NCBI GenBank assembly: GCA_009695405.1 | Contig: SIAZ01000148.1 | Location: 1 to 9,084 of the forward strand | Source of the DNA: Pedosphaera sp. | GTDB taxonomy: Bacteria; Verrucomicrobiota; Verrucomicrobiia; Limisphaerales; UBA9464 | DNA: 9,084 bases | Direction: 5' to 3' | In this document: positions 1 through 7,105 of the stretch, piece by piece | Numbering within the stretch: the first letter of the stretch is position 1 | How the letters are laid out: each line of letters opens with the position of its first letter | The notes under the pieces: generated by a model | Seen by the model: only the letters and a program-made list of their open reading frames with translations | Told to the model about the DNA's origin: nothing | The model's database searches: none | Position numbers and translations under genes: made by a program

Positions 1-24
1 TTTACTAAGCAATAACGGTGCCAT
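1..24 (-). CDS. tnpC: possible first codons of IS66 transposase TnpC (truncated by window edge)
   Basis: An ATG on the minus strand at 24-22 opens a frame reading MAPLLLSK up to the window edge. It follows the tnpB stop by 64 bases, and a purine-rich AAGGGAG lies a few bases upstream and could serve as ribosome-binding site. IS66 elements place tnpC directly after tnpB, so the position is right. Eight residues are far too few to recognise the protein; the call rests on gene order and the ribosome-binding site. The real start could lie further downstream, outside the window. Confidence 0.35.
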
Positions 25-25
25 A

Positions 26-47
26 ATCTCCCTTAATAACGGGAGAT
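26..47. promoter_or_regulatory. 7-bp hairpin covering the putative tnpC ribosome-binding site
   Basis: ATCTCCC (26-32) and GGGAGAT (41-47) are perfect complements around an 8-base loop. On the minus strand the 3' arm contains the AAGGGAG-like ribosome-binding site just before the ATG at 24, so folding would hide it. On the plus strand the stem is followed by a TTTTT run and would look like a modest intrinsic terminator for transcription entering the element from the left. Both readings are inference; the dyad itself is directly visible. Confidence 0.5.
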
Positions 48-50
48 TTT

Positions 51-100
51 TCCTCTTTTTAACCTGAGTTAAGCCTCTGAATTTTATCTTAAAAAGAGGA
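51..100. repeat. 12-bp perfect inverted repeat around the tnpB stop codon
   Basis: TCCTCTTTTTAA (51-62) is the exact reverse complement of TTAAAAAGAGGA (89-100), with a 26-base spacer. On the minus strand the first arm holds the last codons and TAA stop of tnpB, and the second arm lies ahead of the putative tnpC start. Together with the hairpin at 26-47 it forms two tandem stem-loops between tnpB and tnpC. Its role is unknown; transcript stabilisation or control of tnpC translation are possibilities. Confidence 0.6.
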
Positions 101-475
101 GTGTCTAGGGTGGGCTTCTGAGTCTTCTTTGCCGAGGTGATTGAGCCATGGACGTACCCGCGTTTGGCTCAAATCGATTCTGCTCAGGAGCAGCGTCCGT
201 TGTTCATTTGAGTGCTCAATAACTCGCTCCGCCGAGTCAGGCCAAGCAAGAGTGCCTGATTCTAGGCGCTTAGCGCAAAGCCACCAACCCGACTTATCCC
301 AGAAAAGAATTTTGACACGATTACGACGCTGATTGCTGAAGACAAAAAAGTGACCCGAAAGAGGATCCAATTGAAGCGAACTGCGAACAACCCCAGCCAG
401 CGTATCGAAGGACTAGCGAAGATCGGTCTGACCGACCGCGAGATAGACCCGAGTGTTGGAGAGAAAGCTCAGCAT
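89..475 (-). pseudogene. tnpB: IS66 accessory protein TnpB, interrupted by an in-frame amber codon
   Basis: Reading from the ATG at 475 gives MLSFLSNTRVYLAVGQTDLR, then a TAG at 415-413, then SFDTLAGVVRSSLQLDPLSG and the rest of a typical TnpB through FVFSNQRRNRVKILFWDKSG to a TAA at 91-89. Family members read D-(L/M)-R-K-S-F-D at this point, so the TAG replaces the lysine codon AAG by one base change. There is no frameshift and the other 127 codons are intact, so the lesion looks recent. The start overlaps the tnpA stop by 7 bases, as expected for coupled IS66 genes. TnpB is an accessory protein known to be needed for transposition of some IS66 elements; its exact role is not settled. Internal restart or stop readthrough cannot be excluded, and a sequencing error is possible. 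Confidence 0.88.
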
Positions 476-837
476 CTGGAAAGAATATCAAGAATGGACC
501 GCAAGGTTGAGGGGTCAAAACCTGGGGGCAGTCGAAGTGCCCAACCGGATGGGGCAACAATTTCCGGCCCGTCGGCAGAACTCGCCGAGGCTGACGGCGT
601 GCGGTGCAGGAGAACGAAGGCCGGACTGTTTTGGGAGGCAATAAAACGGGCTGGCTGCTGCGGCTGTGTTGGCTGTGTTGGATGAGTGATCCGTAGCCAG
701 CGATCAATCGAAAGAGGATGAACACCCAGTCTCGCAGCAAACTCAGTCTTCGAGAGTCCCGAGCTTTTAAATTCAGTGATTAGTAGTTGGATTTCAGCAA
801 GACCACGCCGCTTCCGAGACGGTTCAATTGAGTGCAT
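469..837 (-). CDS. tnpA: IS66 accessory protein TnpA (HTH domain)
   Basis: The 122-residue protein has two recognisable parts. The N-terminus (roughly residues 14-46, with KSSGLSKTEFAARLGVHPLS) is a helix-turn-helix DNA-binding unit. The C-terminus GWALRLPPGFDPSTLRSILDIL is the conserved tail of IS66 TnpA proteins. Between them lies a low-complexity linker (THPTQPTQPQQP) encoded by a short tandem repeat. The stop overlaps the tnpB ATG by 7 bases, the usual translational coupling. ATG at 837 is chosen; a GTG at 843 in the same frame is an alternative, and neither has a convincing ribosome-binding site. The protein probably binds the element ends or assists the transposase. Unlike tnpB, this frame is intact. 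Confidence 0.85.
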   Translation of the reverse strand: MHSIEPSRKRRGLAEIQLLITEFKSSGLSKTEFAARLGVHPLSIDRWLRITHPTQPTQPQQPARFIASQNSPAFVLLHRTPSASASSADGPEIVAPSGWALRLPPGFDPSTLRSILDILSRC

Positions 838-880
838 CCTCACAGGCTACAGCCAAGGAGGACGAATTGGGAACCATGGG

Positions 881-897
881 GTTTGACGTAGGCGTAC
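881..897 (-). repeat. probable terminal end of the IS66 element
   Basis: The minus-strand sequence starting at 897 reads GTACGCCTACGTCAAAC and lies 60 bases upstream of tnpA, where an IS66 terminal inverted repeat is expected. The opening GTA and the GTCAAA core resemble family termini as I recall them. IS66 elements duplicate 8 bases on insertion, so CTAAAAGC (898-905) is the candidate target duplication. Its partner lies outside the window. Confidence 0.5.
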
Positions 898-1167
898 CTA
901 AAAGCTGAGCACTAATCTGTTCCCAAATACGCGGAAATCAATCGATGCAGTCATAGTCAGCTCAAACTTAATCTCTGAAATCTGTACTTGCTAGCCCCGA
1001 AAGAGAGGCAAGAAAGGCTCTATTTTTCAGAATTAAGACCGCAGTTAAAACCATGAGCTTTGGAGTCAGATCAAGACGACTGCCTCCTGGTCTAGCACTT
1101 TGTCAAAAGAAGTTGCTCGAAAGTTTGGGCTTGCTCAGTTTGCTTCAATTTGTGGACAAAAGACTTC
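898..1167. other. non-coding region between the IS66 end and the SGNH hydrolase gene
   Basis: No open frame with family resemblance, tRNA fold, strong dyad or convincing promoter pair was seen. It should hold the promoter of the SGNH hydrolase gene; TTGTCA at 1100-1105 could be a -35 box, but no good -10 follows at standard spacing. Confidence 0.5.
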
Positions 1168-2001
1168 GTGAATAACCCACTCTCCCTGCAAATCGCAGCA
1201 CAACGTTTGGCTGTTGGCTCTCTCGTTGCTTTTTCCATGCTTCAAACTGCGACAGCCGCAATTGCCATTAAGAGTGGCGATAAAATCGCTTTTCTTGGTG
1301 ACTCCATTACTGAGGCGGGTTGGGGTAATCCATTCGGGTACGTGAGATTAGTCATATCTGGATTAGAAGCGAATCAGGTGAAAGCTGAAGCGGTTCCCGC
1401 CGGAATAAGCGGTCACAAATCCAACGATATGCTCGGACGTTTGGAGCGTGATGTCCTCTCTAAAAAGCCTCAATGGATGACCCTTAGCTGTGGGGTGAAT
1501 GATGTCTGGCACGGCAAAAACGGCGTTGCACTGAATGAGGCTGCCTTGACGGGTGGAATCTATGGGCCAGAAGCAGCGGCGCGTGGGACGTATCAAAAGA
1601 ATATTGCCGCTATTGTCGATCAGGCGAGAAGCAAAGGAATCGAAGTGGTGATGCTGACCTCGACAGTGATTCATGAAAAGCTGATCAATACTGAAAACGC
1701 CAAGTTAGCCCTCTACAATGACACCCTACGAACATTGGCTAAGGAGAAGAAACTACGGATGGCAGATTTGAACAGGCTCTTTCAGAAACGTATTCAAGCC
1801 GAGAATAAACCGGATCAAATGGTGCTGACCAATGATGGCGTTCATATGGCCTTCGAAGGTAATAAACTGATGGCAAAAGGAGTTTTGCAAGCGATGGGAT
1901 TAAACGATTCTCAGCTCAGAAAAGCGGAGCAAGCCTGGTCGATAGCTCTCCAAGCCGCAGACGTTACCAAGAAAGCGACAAAGGGCGCGTCATCGAAGTA
2001 A
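1168..2001 (+). CDS. exported SGNH/GDSL-family hydrolase (probable esterase)
   Basis: The protein (277 residues from the GTG) shows the SGNH blocks in order: block I FLGDSITEAG with the likely nucleophile Ser46; block II AGISGHKSND with oxyanion-hole Gly82; block III GVND with Asn111; block V DGVH with Asp223 and His226. The N-terminus has a hydrophobic run ending LQTATAA, a Sec-type signal peptide, so it acts outside the cytoplasm. Related enzymes deacylate or deacetylate sugars, lipids or polysaccharides; the substrate here is not determinable. The start is uncertain: no ATG is suitable, GTG at 1168 is chosen, and an in-frame TTG at 1150 would add six residues. Neither has a good ribosome-binding site. 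The lysine-rich C-terminal tail (about 30 residues) looks disordered. It lies about 110 bases ahead of the PSD1 gene, possibly but not certainly co-transcribed. Confidence 0.88.
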   Translation: MNNPLSLQIAAQRLAVGSLVAFSMLQTATAAIAIKSGDKIAFLGDSITEAGWGNPFGYVRLVISGLEANQVKAEAVPAGISGHKSNDMLGRLERDVLSKKPQWMTLSCGVNDVWHGKNGVALNEAALTGGIYGPEAAARGTYQKNIAAIVDQARSKGIEVVMLTSTVIHEKLINTENAKLALYNDTLRTLAKEKKLRMADLNRLFQKRIQAENKPDQMVLTNDGVHMAFEGNKLMAKGVLQAMGLNDSQLRKAEQAWSIALQAADVTKKATKGASSK

Positions 2002-2117
2002 TGGCACTGAGCCGCTGTGGGCTGATCTACGATAAAATTGGGTTAAAGACATTTACTGAAATGCCTTGAGCAAGGATTTGATCGCGACGAGAAAATTAGG
2101 TACTACTGTTGTCAGTC

Positions 2118-4739
2118 ATGCCTATTTCAACCCACCCCGTTCGACGACTCTTCCGACTGCTGTTGCTGGGGTTCGGGTTTTCGGTCGCTTTGCTGCAGGC
2201 AAAAGTGGATTTCAATCGTGAAATTCGCCCGTTGCTTTCTGAAAATTGTTTTAAGTGTCATGGGTTTGATGAAAAGGAGCGAAAGTCCGGACTCCGACTC
2301 GATCTCCGTGCTGAGGCAATCAAGCCTTCAAAGTCAGGAGCTCAAGCCATTGTTCCGGGTAAACCCGACGGAAGTGAATTATTCAAGCGCCTGATCACCC
2401 AAGATGCCGATGACCAAATGCCCCCAGTCAAGAGCGGCAAGAAGTTGACCGCCGCCCAGATCAAGACGGTGAAGCAATGGATCGCCGAAGGTGCCGAGTA
2501 CCAAGCCCATTGGTCTTTTGTTCCGCCGAGCCGGCCTGAATTACCTGAAGTAAAGCGAGCGAATTGGTCTCGTAATGAAATCGATCGCTTTATTTTAGCG
2601 CGCTTGGAGAAGGACAAACTTCGGCCTTTACCTGAGGCAAGCAAGGAGACCTTGATTCGACGACTATCCCTCGACTTGACCGGGTTACCCCCGACTTTGG
2701 CCGAAATAGAAGCGTTCTTAGCCGACCGAGGTCCCAATGCCTATGAGCATTTAGTGGATCGACTGCTGAAGTCGCCTCGGTATGGCGAGCGTATGGCAGT
2801 GGATTGGTTAGATGCCGCACGCTTTGCCGATACCCATGGATACCATTTGGACTCGGGGCGCGACCTGACCGCATGGCGTGATTGGGTTATTGAATCTTTT
2901 AACAACAACCAACCCTTCGACGCCTTTACCATCGAACAATTGGCTGGAGATATTTTGGCTGAACGACTGACTGCTGGAACTGGGGGGAAAGAAGCTGGCG
3001 GATTGACTGTTGCGGAGCTTGAATCCAAGAAGACTAAGATGCGTGTAGCTTCAGGGTTTAATCGCAACCACATGATCAATTACGAAGGAGGAGCGATCGC
3101 GGAAGAATATCAGCACGCTTACCTCGTCGATCGAGTCAATACGACGTCGACGGTCTGGCTAGGTCTCACCTTTGCCTGTGCCCAATGTCACGATCACAAA
3201 TATGATCCGATCACCCAAAAAGAGTACTATCAGTTTTATGCTTTCTTTAACAATGTACCCGAATCGGGTTTAGATGGGTATAGCGGGAATGCTAAACCGT
3301 TTCTGCAGATTCCTACGGCAGCGGAATCGAAACGGTTAAACCAACTCGATGAAAGTCTGAGGCAAACACAGATGGCGTTTAATGAAGCCGAAGCCGCATT
3401 GCCTCCCTTGCAGAGTATTTGGGAAAAAACATGGCGCGAAAAATCTCCTGTCACTCCGACCGACAAAGAAAAGCCCATTCTAGAACTTCTCGCCAAACCC
3501 TCGGAGTCGCTGAACGAGGCACAACGAAAACAATTGAGTACCTTCTTTCGCGAGACAGCATCACCGGAGAGTTTCCGGACTGTATCCAAGGTATTAAGCG
3601 ACCTTCGTAAAGAACGTGACGGTCTCAATAAAGCGATACAGACCACTATGGTTATGGGTGAGCTGGCAACACCGCGCGAGACGCCGATGCATTTACGCGG
3701 ACTGTACGATCAATTAGGTGAGAAGGTGGTACCTGGAGTGCCAGCAAGCCTACCGTCGATCATGACTCAGGGACGGGCTGATCGATTGAACTTAGCAGAG
3801 TGGTTGGTGTCGCCCGATCAACCGTTGACCGCACGTGTCGCAGTGAATCGATTTTGGCAGCAATACTTCGGCACCGGCTTTGTGAAGTCAGCAGAAGATT
3901 TTGGTTCGCAAGGTGAACAATCCAGTCACCCAGAGTTGCTCGACTGGTTAGCGACTGAATTCATGCAAAGCGGTTGGAACGTAAAAGCGTTGAATAAGAA
4001 AATCGTAATGAGCGCGACCTATCGACAGTCGTCTCGCATGACCGCCAAGACCTATGAGCGAGATCCGGAGAATCGTCTGATGGCACGCGGTCCCCGATTC
4101 CGACTTAAAGCGGAATTTGTCCGCGATCAAGCCTTAGCAGTAGGTGGGTTATTAGGGGAAACGATTGGAGGACGTAGCGTCCGACCGTATCAACCCGGTG
4201 ATTTGTGGCGCGAACTTTCGCAGCGTGCCGATAGCGCCAATTTTTCCGCCCAATTCTTTGTGCAAAGTACGGGAAGCGATCTTTACCGACGCTCAATGTA
4301 TACCTTTTGGAAACGGACCTCGCCACCTCCGCAGATGTCGACTTTTGACGCACCGGACCGCGAAGTGTGCACCGTACGGCGTCCGCGAACAAATACCCCC
4401 CTGCAAGCTCTTGTTCTTTTGAACGACCCTACCTATCTCGAAGCCTCCCGTCATTTGGCAGAGCGAGTTTTGGGAGCAGTACAAAAAGAAGATGAACGCC
4501 TGGCCTTAATTTTTCGGATGGCAACAGGTCGAAAGGCGCAGAAAAAGGAACTGTCTATCTTGCAAGCAGTATTTATCGATCAATTGGCTCGATATAAAGC
4601 CAGTGAACCCGCAGCAGTAGCCTTGCTCAAGGCAGGTGATTCAGCGTACAGCACGCAGTGGACTCCTGCGGAGCTTGCCGCTTGGACCTTGGTGGCCAGC
4701 ACCGTTTTAAACCTTGATGAAACAGTGACTAAAGGCTGA
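2118..4739 (+). CDS. exported PSCyt1/PSCyt2 (DUF1549)/PSD1 (DUF1553) protein with haem-binding motifs
   Basis: This 873-residue protein has the domain order of a large PVC family. A signal peptide (RRLFRLLLLGFGFSVALLQA) is followed by a PSCyt1 cytochrome-like domain with CFKCH (Cys44, Cys47, His48) and a likely axial Met101 in DDQMPP. A DUF1549/PSCyt2 domain spans about residues 150-365 and ends in FACAQCHDHKYDPI, whose CAQCH is a second c-type haem motif. A charged, probably coiled-coil insert (about 400-500) leads to the DUF1553/PSD1 domain (about 555-835; AVNRFWQQYFGTG, RPRTNTPLQALVLLNDP). It should be periplasmic or envelope-bound and is predicted to bind covalent haem; the reaction is unknown. 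ATG at 2118 is used; an in-frame TTG at 2109 has a better-spaced but weak TTAGG. The DUF1501 gene follows closely, as usual for this family. Confidence 0.93.
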   Translation: MPISTHPVRRLFRLLLLGFGFSVALLQAKVDFNREIRPLLSENCFKCHGFDEKERKSGLRLDLRAEAIKPSKSGAQAIVPGKPDGSELFKRLITQDADDQMPPVKSGKKLTAAQIKTVKQWIAEGAEYQAHWSFVPPSRPELPEVKRANWSRNEIDRFILARLEKDKLRPLPEASKETLIRRLSLDLTGLPPTLAEIEAFLADRGPNAYEHLVDRLLKSPRYGERMAVDWLDAARFADTHGYHLDSGRDLTAWRDWVIESFNNNQPFDAFTIEQLAGDILAERLTAGTGGKEAGGLTVAELESKKTKMRVASGFNRNHMINYEGGAIAEEYQHAYLVDRVNTTSTVWLGLTFACAQCHDHKYDPITQKEYYQFYAFFNNVPESGLDGYSGNAKPFLQIPTAAESKRLNQLDESLRQTQMAFNEAEAALPPLQSIWEKTWREKSPVTPTDKEKPILELLAKPSESLNEAQRKQLSTFFRETASPESFRTVSKVLSDLRKERDGLNKAIQTTMVMGELATPRETPMHLRGLYDQLGEKVVPGVPASLPSIMTQGRADRLNLAEWLVSPDQPLTARVAVNRFWQQYFGTGFVKSAEDFGSQGEQSSHPELLDWLATEFMQSGWNVKALNKKIVMSATYRQSSRMTAKTYERDPENRLMARGPRFRLKAEFVRDQALAVGGLLGETIGGRSVRPYQPGDLWRELSQRADSANFSAQFFVQSTGSDLYRRSMYTFWKRTSPPPQMSTFDAPDREVCTVRRPRTNTPLQALVLLNDPTYLEASRHLAERVLGAVQKEDERLALIFRMATGRKAQKKELSILQAVFIDQLARYKASEPAAVALLKAGDSAYSTQWTPAELAAWTLVASTVLNLDETVTKG

Positions 4740-4746
4740 GTAATCC

Positions 4747-4751
4747 AAAGG
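4747..4751 (+). promoter_or_regulatory. ribosome-binding site setting the DUF1501 start
   Basis: AAAGG lies 7 bases before the ATG at 4759. An in-frame TTG at 4753 would sit only one base after it, so the ATG is the likely start. Confidence 0.6.
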
Positions 4752-4758
4752 CTTGACC

Positions 4759-6294
4759 ATGAAAACACCAGAAAATGCAGATGCTTTTCGGCCGACTGAA
4801 ACCTCTTTAGACCCACGCATGTCTCCCAAACTACGTCACGAATTTGCCAGCTTACTCAACCGAAGAGCCTTCTTTGGTCGCGGCGCGGCTGGGATCGGTG
4901 CTGTCGGTCTTGCTTCATTGTTGGACACCGATTTATTTGCAGCCAAGCCAGCCGATTTAAATCTGAAATCCTTGGGAGTATTGCCTTCGCTCCATTTTGC
5001 TCCGAAGGCAAAGCGGGTGATTTTTCTGACGATGTCAGGCGGCCCCTCTCACATTGACCTCTACGATTACAAACCAGATCTCAAGAAGCATCATGGTGAA
5101 GAATTACCTAGTTCCATTCGCATGGGGCAACGCATTACCGGTATGACTTCCGGTCAGAAATCTTTTCCCTGTGTCGCTTCGATGTTTGAGTGGAGGCAGC
5201 ATGGTAAATCAGGACTTTGGCTTAGTGAGTTACTTTCGAATATCGGTTCAGTCGCCGATGACATCTGTGTGGTCAAATCCATGCACACTGAGGCTATCAA
5301 TCACGACCCAGCTTTTACTTTTATCCAGACAGGTAGCCAACAACCGGGGCGACCGAGTCTCGGGGCGTGGCTGAGTTATGGTATCGGTAGCGAGTTCAAG
5401 CAGATGCCTTCCTTTATTGTGATGGTCTCGCAAGGAAGCGGTAATAAGACCGATCAACCTCTCTTTTCCCGTTTATGGGGCCCTGGATTTTTGCCAAGCC
5501 AACATCAAGGGGTTCGCTTTCGTAGCAGTAAGGATCCGGTCCTTTATTTGAGCAATCCAGCGGGGATTGATCAGAGCGGACGGCGAGCCATGTTAAATGG
5601 ATTGAAATCCTTGAATGAAATGGCCGCCGAATCCTTTGGTGATCCCGAGATCAATACACGGATTGCACAGTACGAAATGGCTTATCAGATGCAGATGGCT
5701 GTACCAGAAGTCAGCGATATTTCCACAGAACCACAGTCGATCCGAGACTTGTATGGAATTGTTGATAATCCGACCGATGGCGGTTTTGCACGGAACTGTC
5801 TTTTGGCACGTCGAATGATCGAAAAAGGGGTTCGGTTTGTGCAACTAATGCACCGTGGTTGGGATCAGCACAGTGATTTGCCTGGACAAATTCGTGGTCA
5901 GACAAAGGACGTAGACAAAGCCAGTGCCGCTCTGATTCAGGATTTAAAACAACGAGGACTATTAGACGAGACCCTAGTGATTTGGGGCGGTGAATTCGGT
6001 CGTACCGTTTATTCTCAGGGACAACTTTCAAAGGACAATCACGGCCGAGATCATCATGGTCGTTGTTTCTCAATTTGGATGGCCGGTGGCGGTATCAAGC
6101 CGGGAACGACTTATGGCAAGACCGACGATTACTGCTACAACATTGTCGAAAATCCGGTTCATATCCATGATCTAAATGCGACTCTCCTCCATTGCCTCGG
6201 ATTGGATCATCAACGGTTAACCTACCGTTTTCAAGGCCGTGACTTCCGCCTCACCGACTTGCACGGAACAGTGGTAAAGGGAATTCTCGCTTAA
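4759..6294 (+). CDS. Tat-exported DUF1501 protein (alkaline phosphatase/sulfatase-like fold)
   Basis: The 511-residue protein carries a twin-arginine signal, NRRAFFGRGAAGIGAVGLAS (about residues 34-53), and is therefore expected to be exported folded through Tat. The mature part matches the DUF1501 family: FLTMSGGPSHIDLYDYKP (about 89-106), WGGEFGRT (409-416), DNHGRDHHGRC (426-436) and, near the C-terminus, VHIHDLNATLLHCLGLDH and LTYRFQGRDFRLTD. The family is related to metal-dependent sulfatases and phosphatases; the His/Asp-rich motifs could be metal ligands, but the reaction is unproven. It starts 19 bases after the PSD1 stop, so the two are very likely one transcript and may work together in the envelope. 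No truncation or frameshift is seen. It ends facing moaE. Confidence 0.93.
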   Translation: MKTPENADAFRPTETSLDPRMSPKLRHEFASLLNRRAFFGRGAAGIGAVGLASLLDTDLFAAKPADLNLKSLGVLPSLHFAPKAKRVIFLTMSGGPSHIDLYDYKPDLKKHHGEELPSSIRMGQRITGMTSGQKSFPCVASMFEWRQHGKSGLWLSELLSNIGSVADDICVVKSMHTEAINHDPAFTFIQTGSQQPGRPSLGAWLSYGIGSEFKQMPSFIVMVSQGSGNKTDQPLFSRLWGPGFLPSQHQGVRFRSSKDPVLYLSNPAGIDQSGRRAMLNGLKSLNEMAAESFGDPEINTRIAQYEMAYQMQMAVPEVSDISTEPQSIRDLYGIVDNPTDGGFARNCLLARRMIEKGVRFVQLMHRGWDQHSDLPGQIRGQTKDVDKASAALIQDLKQRGLLDETLVIWGGEFGRTVYSQGQLSKDNHGRDHHGRCFSIWMAGGGIKPGTTYGKTDDYCYNIVENPVHIHDLNATLLHCLGLDHQRLTYRFQGRDFRLTDLHGTVVKGILA

Positions 6295-6395
6295 ATGAGG
6301 GCCTGAGAACCGGTAACTGTCGAAGGACTTAGCCCAAGGCAAAATTCCCCCTTGAAAATCAACCGTTGTTGGCGGTCACCCCATCCCTCTTTCGA
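6295..6395. other. convergent intergenic junction
   Basis: This separates the plus-strand DUF1501 stop from the minus-strand moaE stop. A shared terminator would be expected, but only weak dyads are visible (CAAGG with CCTTG; ACCG with CGGT), none followed by a T run. Confidence 0.4.
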
Positions 6396-6812
6396 CTAAG
6401 CACTCTTTCGAGACACATCCAGTATCGGCATCACCTTCTTCCAAATCGGAACAACCCGTTTCATCTCGTCGATTAACCACTGGCACGCCGCAAAAGCCTC
6501 CGCTCGATGAGCTGCGCCGACTTCAATCCATAACGAGATTTGTCCCACACCCACGGGACCTAATCGATGCAGCAACCGAACGGAGTGCAGGGGCCATCGT
6601 TGATCTGCTTCGTCGAAGAGTTTGTGAAATTGGGCCTCAGCCATCGGCACAAAGGCCGAATACTCAAGGCCCGCTATCGACTGCCCCGACTCGGTGCCTC
6701 GCACCACACCTAAGAAGGTAATCACCGCACCAACGGGACCCTCGGGGCGCCGCAATCCAGAAGTGTTTCCCTCCAAAATAACCTCTTCAGATATAACGAG
6801 TTCTCGGTGCAT
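6396..6812 (-). CDS. moaE: molybdopterin synthase catalytic subunit MoaE
   Basis: MoaE, with MoaD, converts precursor Z (cPMP) to molybdopterin by adding two sulfurs in the cytoplasm. The 138-residue protein has the family landmarks: GAVITFLGVVRG with Arg38, LEYSAFVPMAE, GAAHRAEAFAAC with His102 and Arg103, and DEMKRVVPIWKK with Lys118 and Lys125. These match in order and almost in number the E. coli active-site residues Arg39, His103, Arg104, Lys119 and Lys126. The usual WKKE ending reads WKKV here, a minor variation. ATG at 6812 is preferred to an in-frame TTG at 6818; neither has a clear ribosome-binding site. It lies 36 bases after moaD, probably as the last gene of an hpt-moaD-moaE transcript. 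Confidence 0.93.
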   Translation of the reverse strand: MHRELVISEEVILEGNTSGLRRPEGPVGAVITFLGVVRGTESGQSIAGLEYSAFVPMAEAQFHKLFDEADQRWPLHSVRLLHRLGPVGVGQISLWIEVGAAHRAEAFAACQWLIDEMKRVVPIWKKVMPILDVSRKSA

Positions 6813-6848
6813 TATCAAAAAGTTTACTAGCAGATTAGCGAATCGTCC

Positions 6849-7094
6849 TCAGCCACCTGAAACAGGAGGGAAAAGGGAAACGCTATCTTTAGGCCGTAAG
6901 AGTTGTGTGGGCAAAGAATACTCCACACCCACAGCCACCATTGTTGAATTTTTAAGCGCCCTAAATGTCGGAAAATGAGTGTAGAGAACCTCTAAAGCCT
7001 CCTCGAGCGTGGCTCCTTCTGGAACCTCAATCTCAGTCTCTTTCATCCCAGCAACCTCAGCAAAATAGGACCAAAAAACAAAATGTAAGGTCAT
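6849..7094 (-). CDS. moaD: molybdopterin synthase sulfur-carrier subunit MoaD
   Basis: The protein has 81 residues, the normal size for this ubiquitin-fold carrier. It opens with the strand MTLHFVFWSYFAEVAG, has the helix EGATLEEALEVLYTHFP, and ends DSVSLFPPVSGG. The terminal Gly80-Gly81 is the site where MoeB/MoaB-type activation forms the thiocarboxylate that donates sulfur to MoaE. ATG at 7094 gives the correct N-terminus; no strong ribosome-binding site is visible, so translation may depend on coupling to hpt, whose stop is only 11 bases upstream. moaE follows. No other molybdenum-cofactor gene is in the window. Confidence 0.93.
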   Translation of the reverse strand: MTLHFVFWSYFAEVAGMKETEIEVPEGATLEEALEVLYTHFPTFRALKNSTMVAVGVEYSLPTQLLRPKDSVSLFPPVSGG

Positions 7095-7105
7095 AGACTT
7101 AGAGG

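Larger units (their letters stand above)
1..897 (-). mobile_element. IS66-family insertion sequence, partial (tnpA side)
   Basis: The minus strand carries the classic IS66 order: a small HTH protein (TnpA) overlapping the start of a TnpB protein, followed by space for the DDE transposase TnpC beyond the left edge. The outer boundary is placed at 897 because the minus strand there begins GTACGCCTACGTCAAAC, close to the GTAAGCG-type start usual for IS66 ends. The other end and nearly all of tnpC lie outside the window, so completeness cannot be judged. TnpB has an in-frame stop, so this copy is probably damaged. The family assignment is firm; the exact boundary is inferred. Confidence 0.88.

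Noticed and set aside
660..682. Short tandem repeat (GGCTGTGTT twice)
   Set aside because: It merely encodes the low-complexity Thr/Pro/Gln linker of TnpA and is too short to suggest a repeat array.
321..740. Long open minus-strand frame across tnpA and tnpB
   Set aside because: It shows no family resemblance and runs out of frame over the recognisable TnpA and TnpB sequences.
898..1149. tRNA, small RNA or CRISPR repeats next to the insertion sequence
   Set aside because: No cloverleaf, no regularly spaced repeats and no terminator-like stem were found on either strand.
4753..4758. TTG start for the DUF1501 gene
   Set aside because: It lies one base after the ribosome-binding site, whereas the ATG at 4759 is correctly spaced.
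6694..6978. Plus-strand open frame across moaD and moaE
   Set aside because: It is the reverse shadow of two well-recognised genes and has no recognisable domain or start signal.
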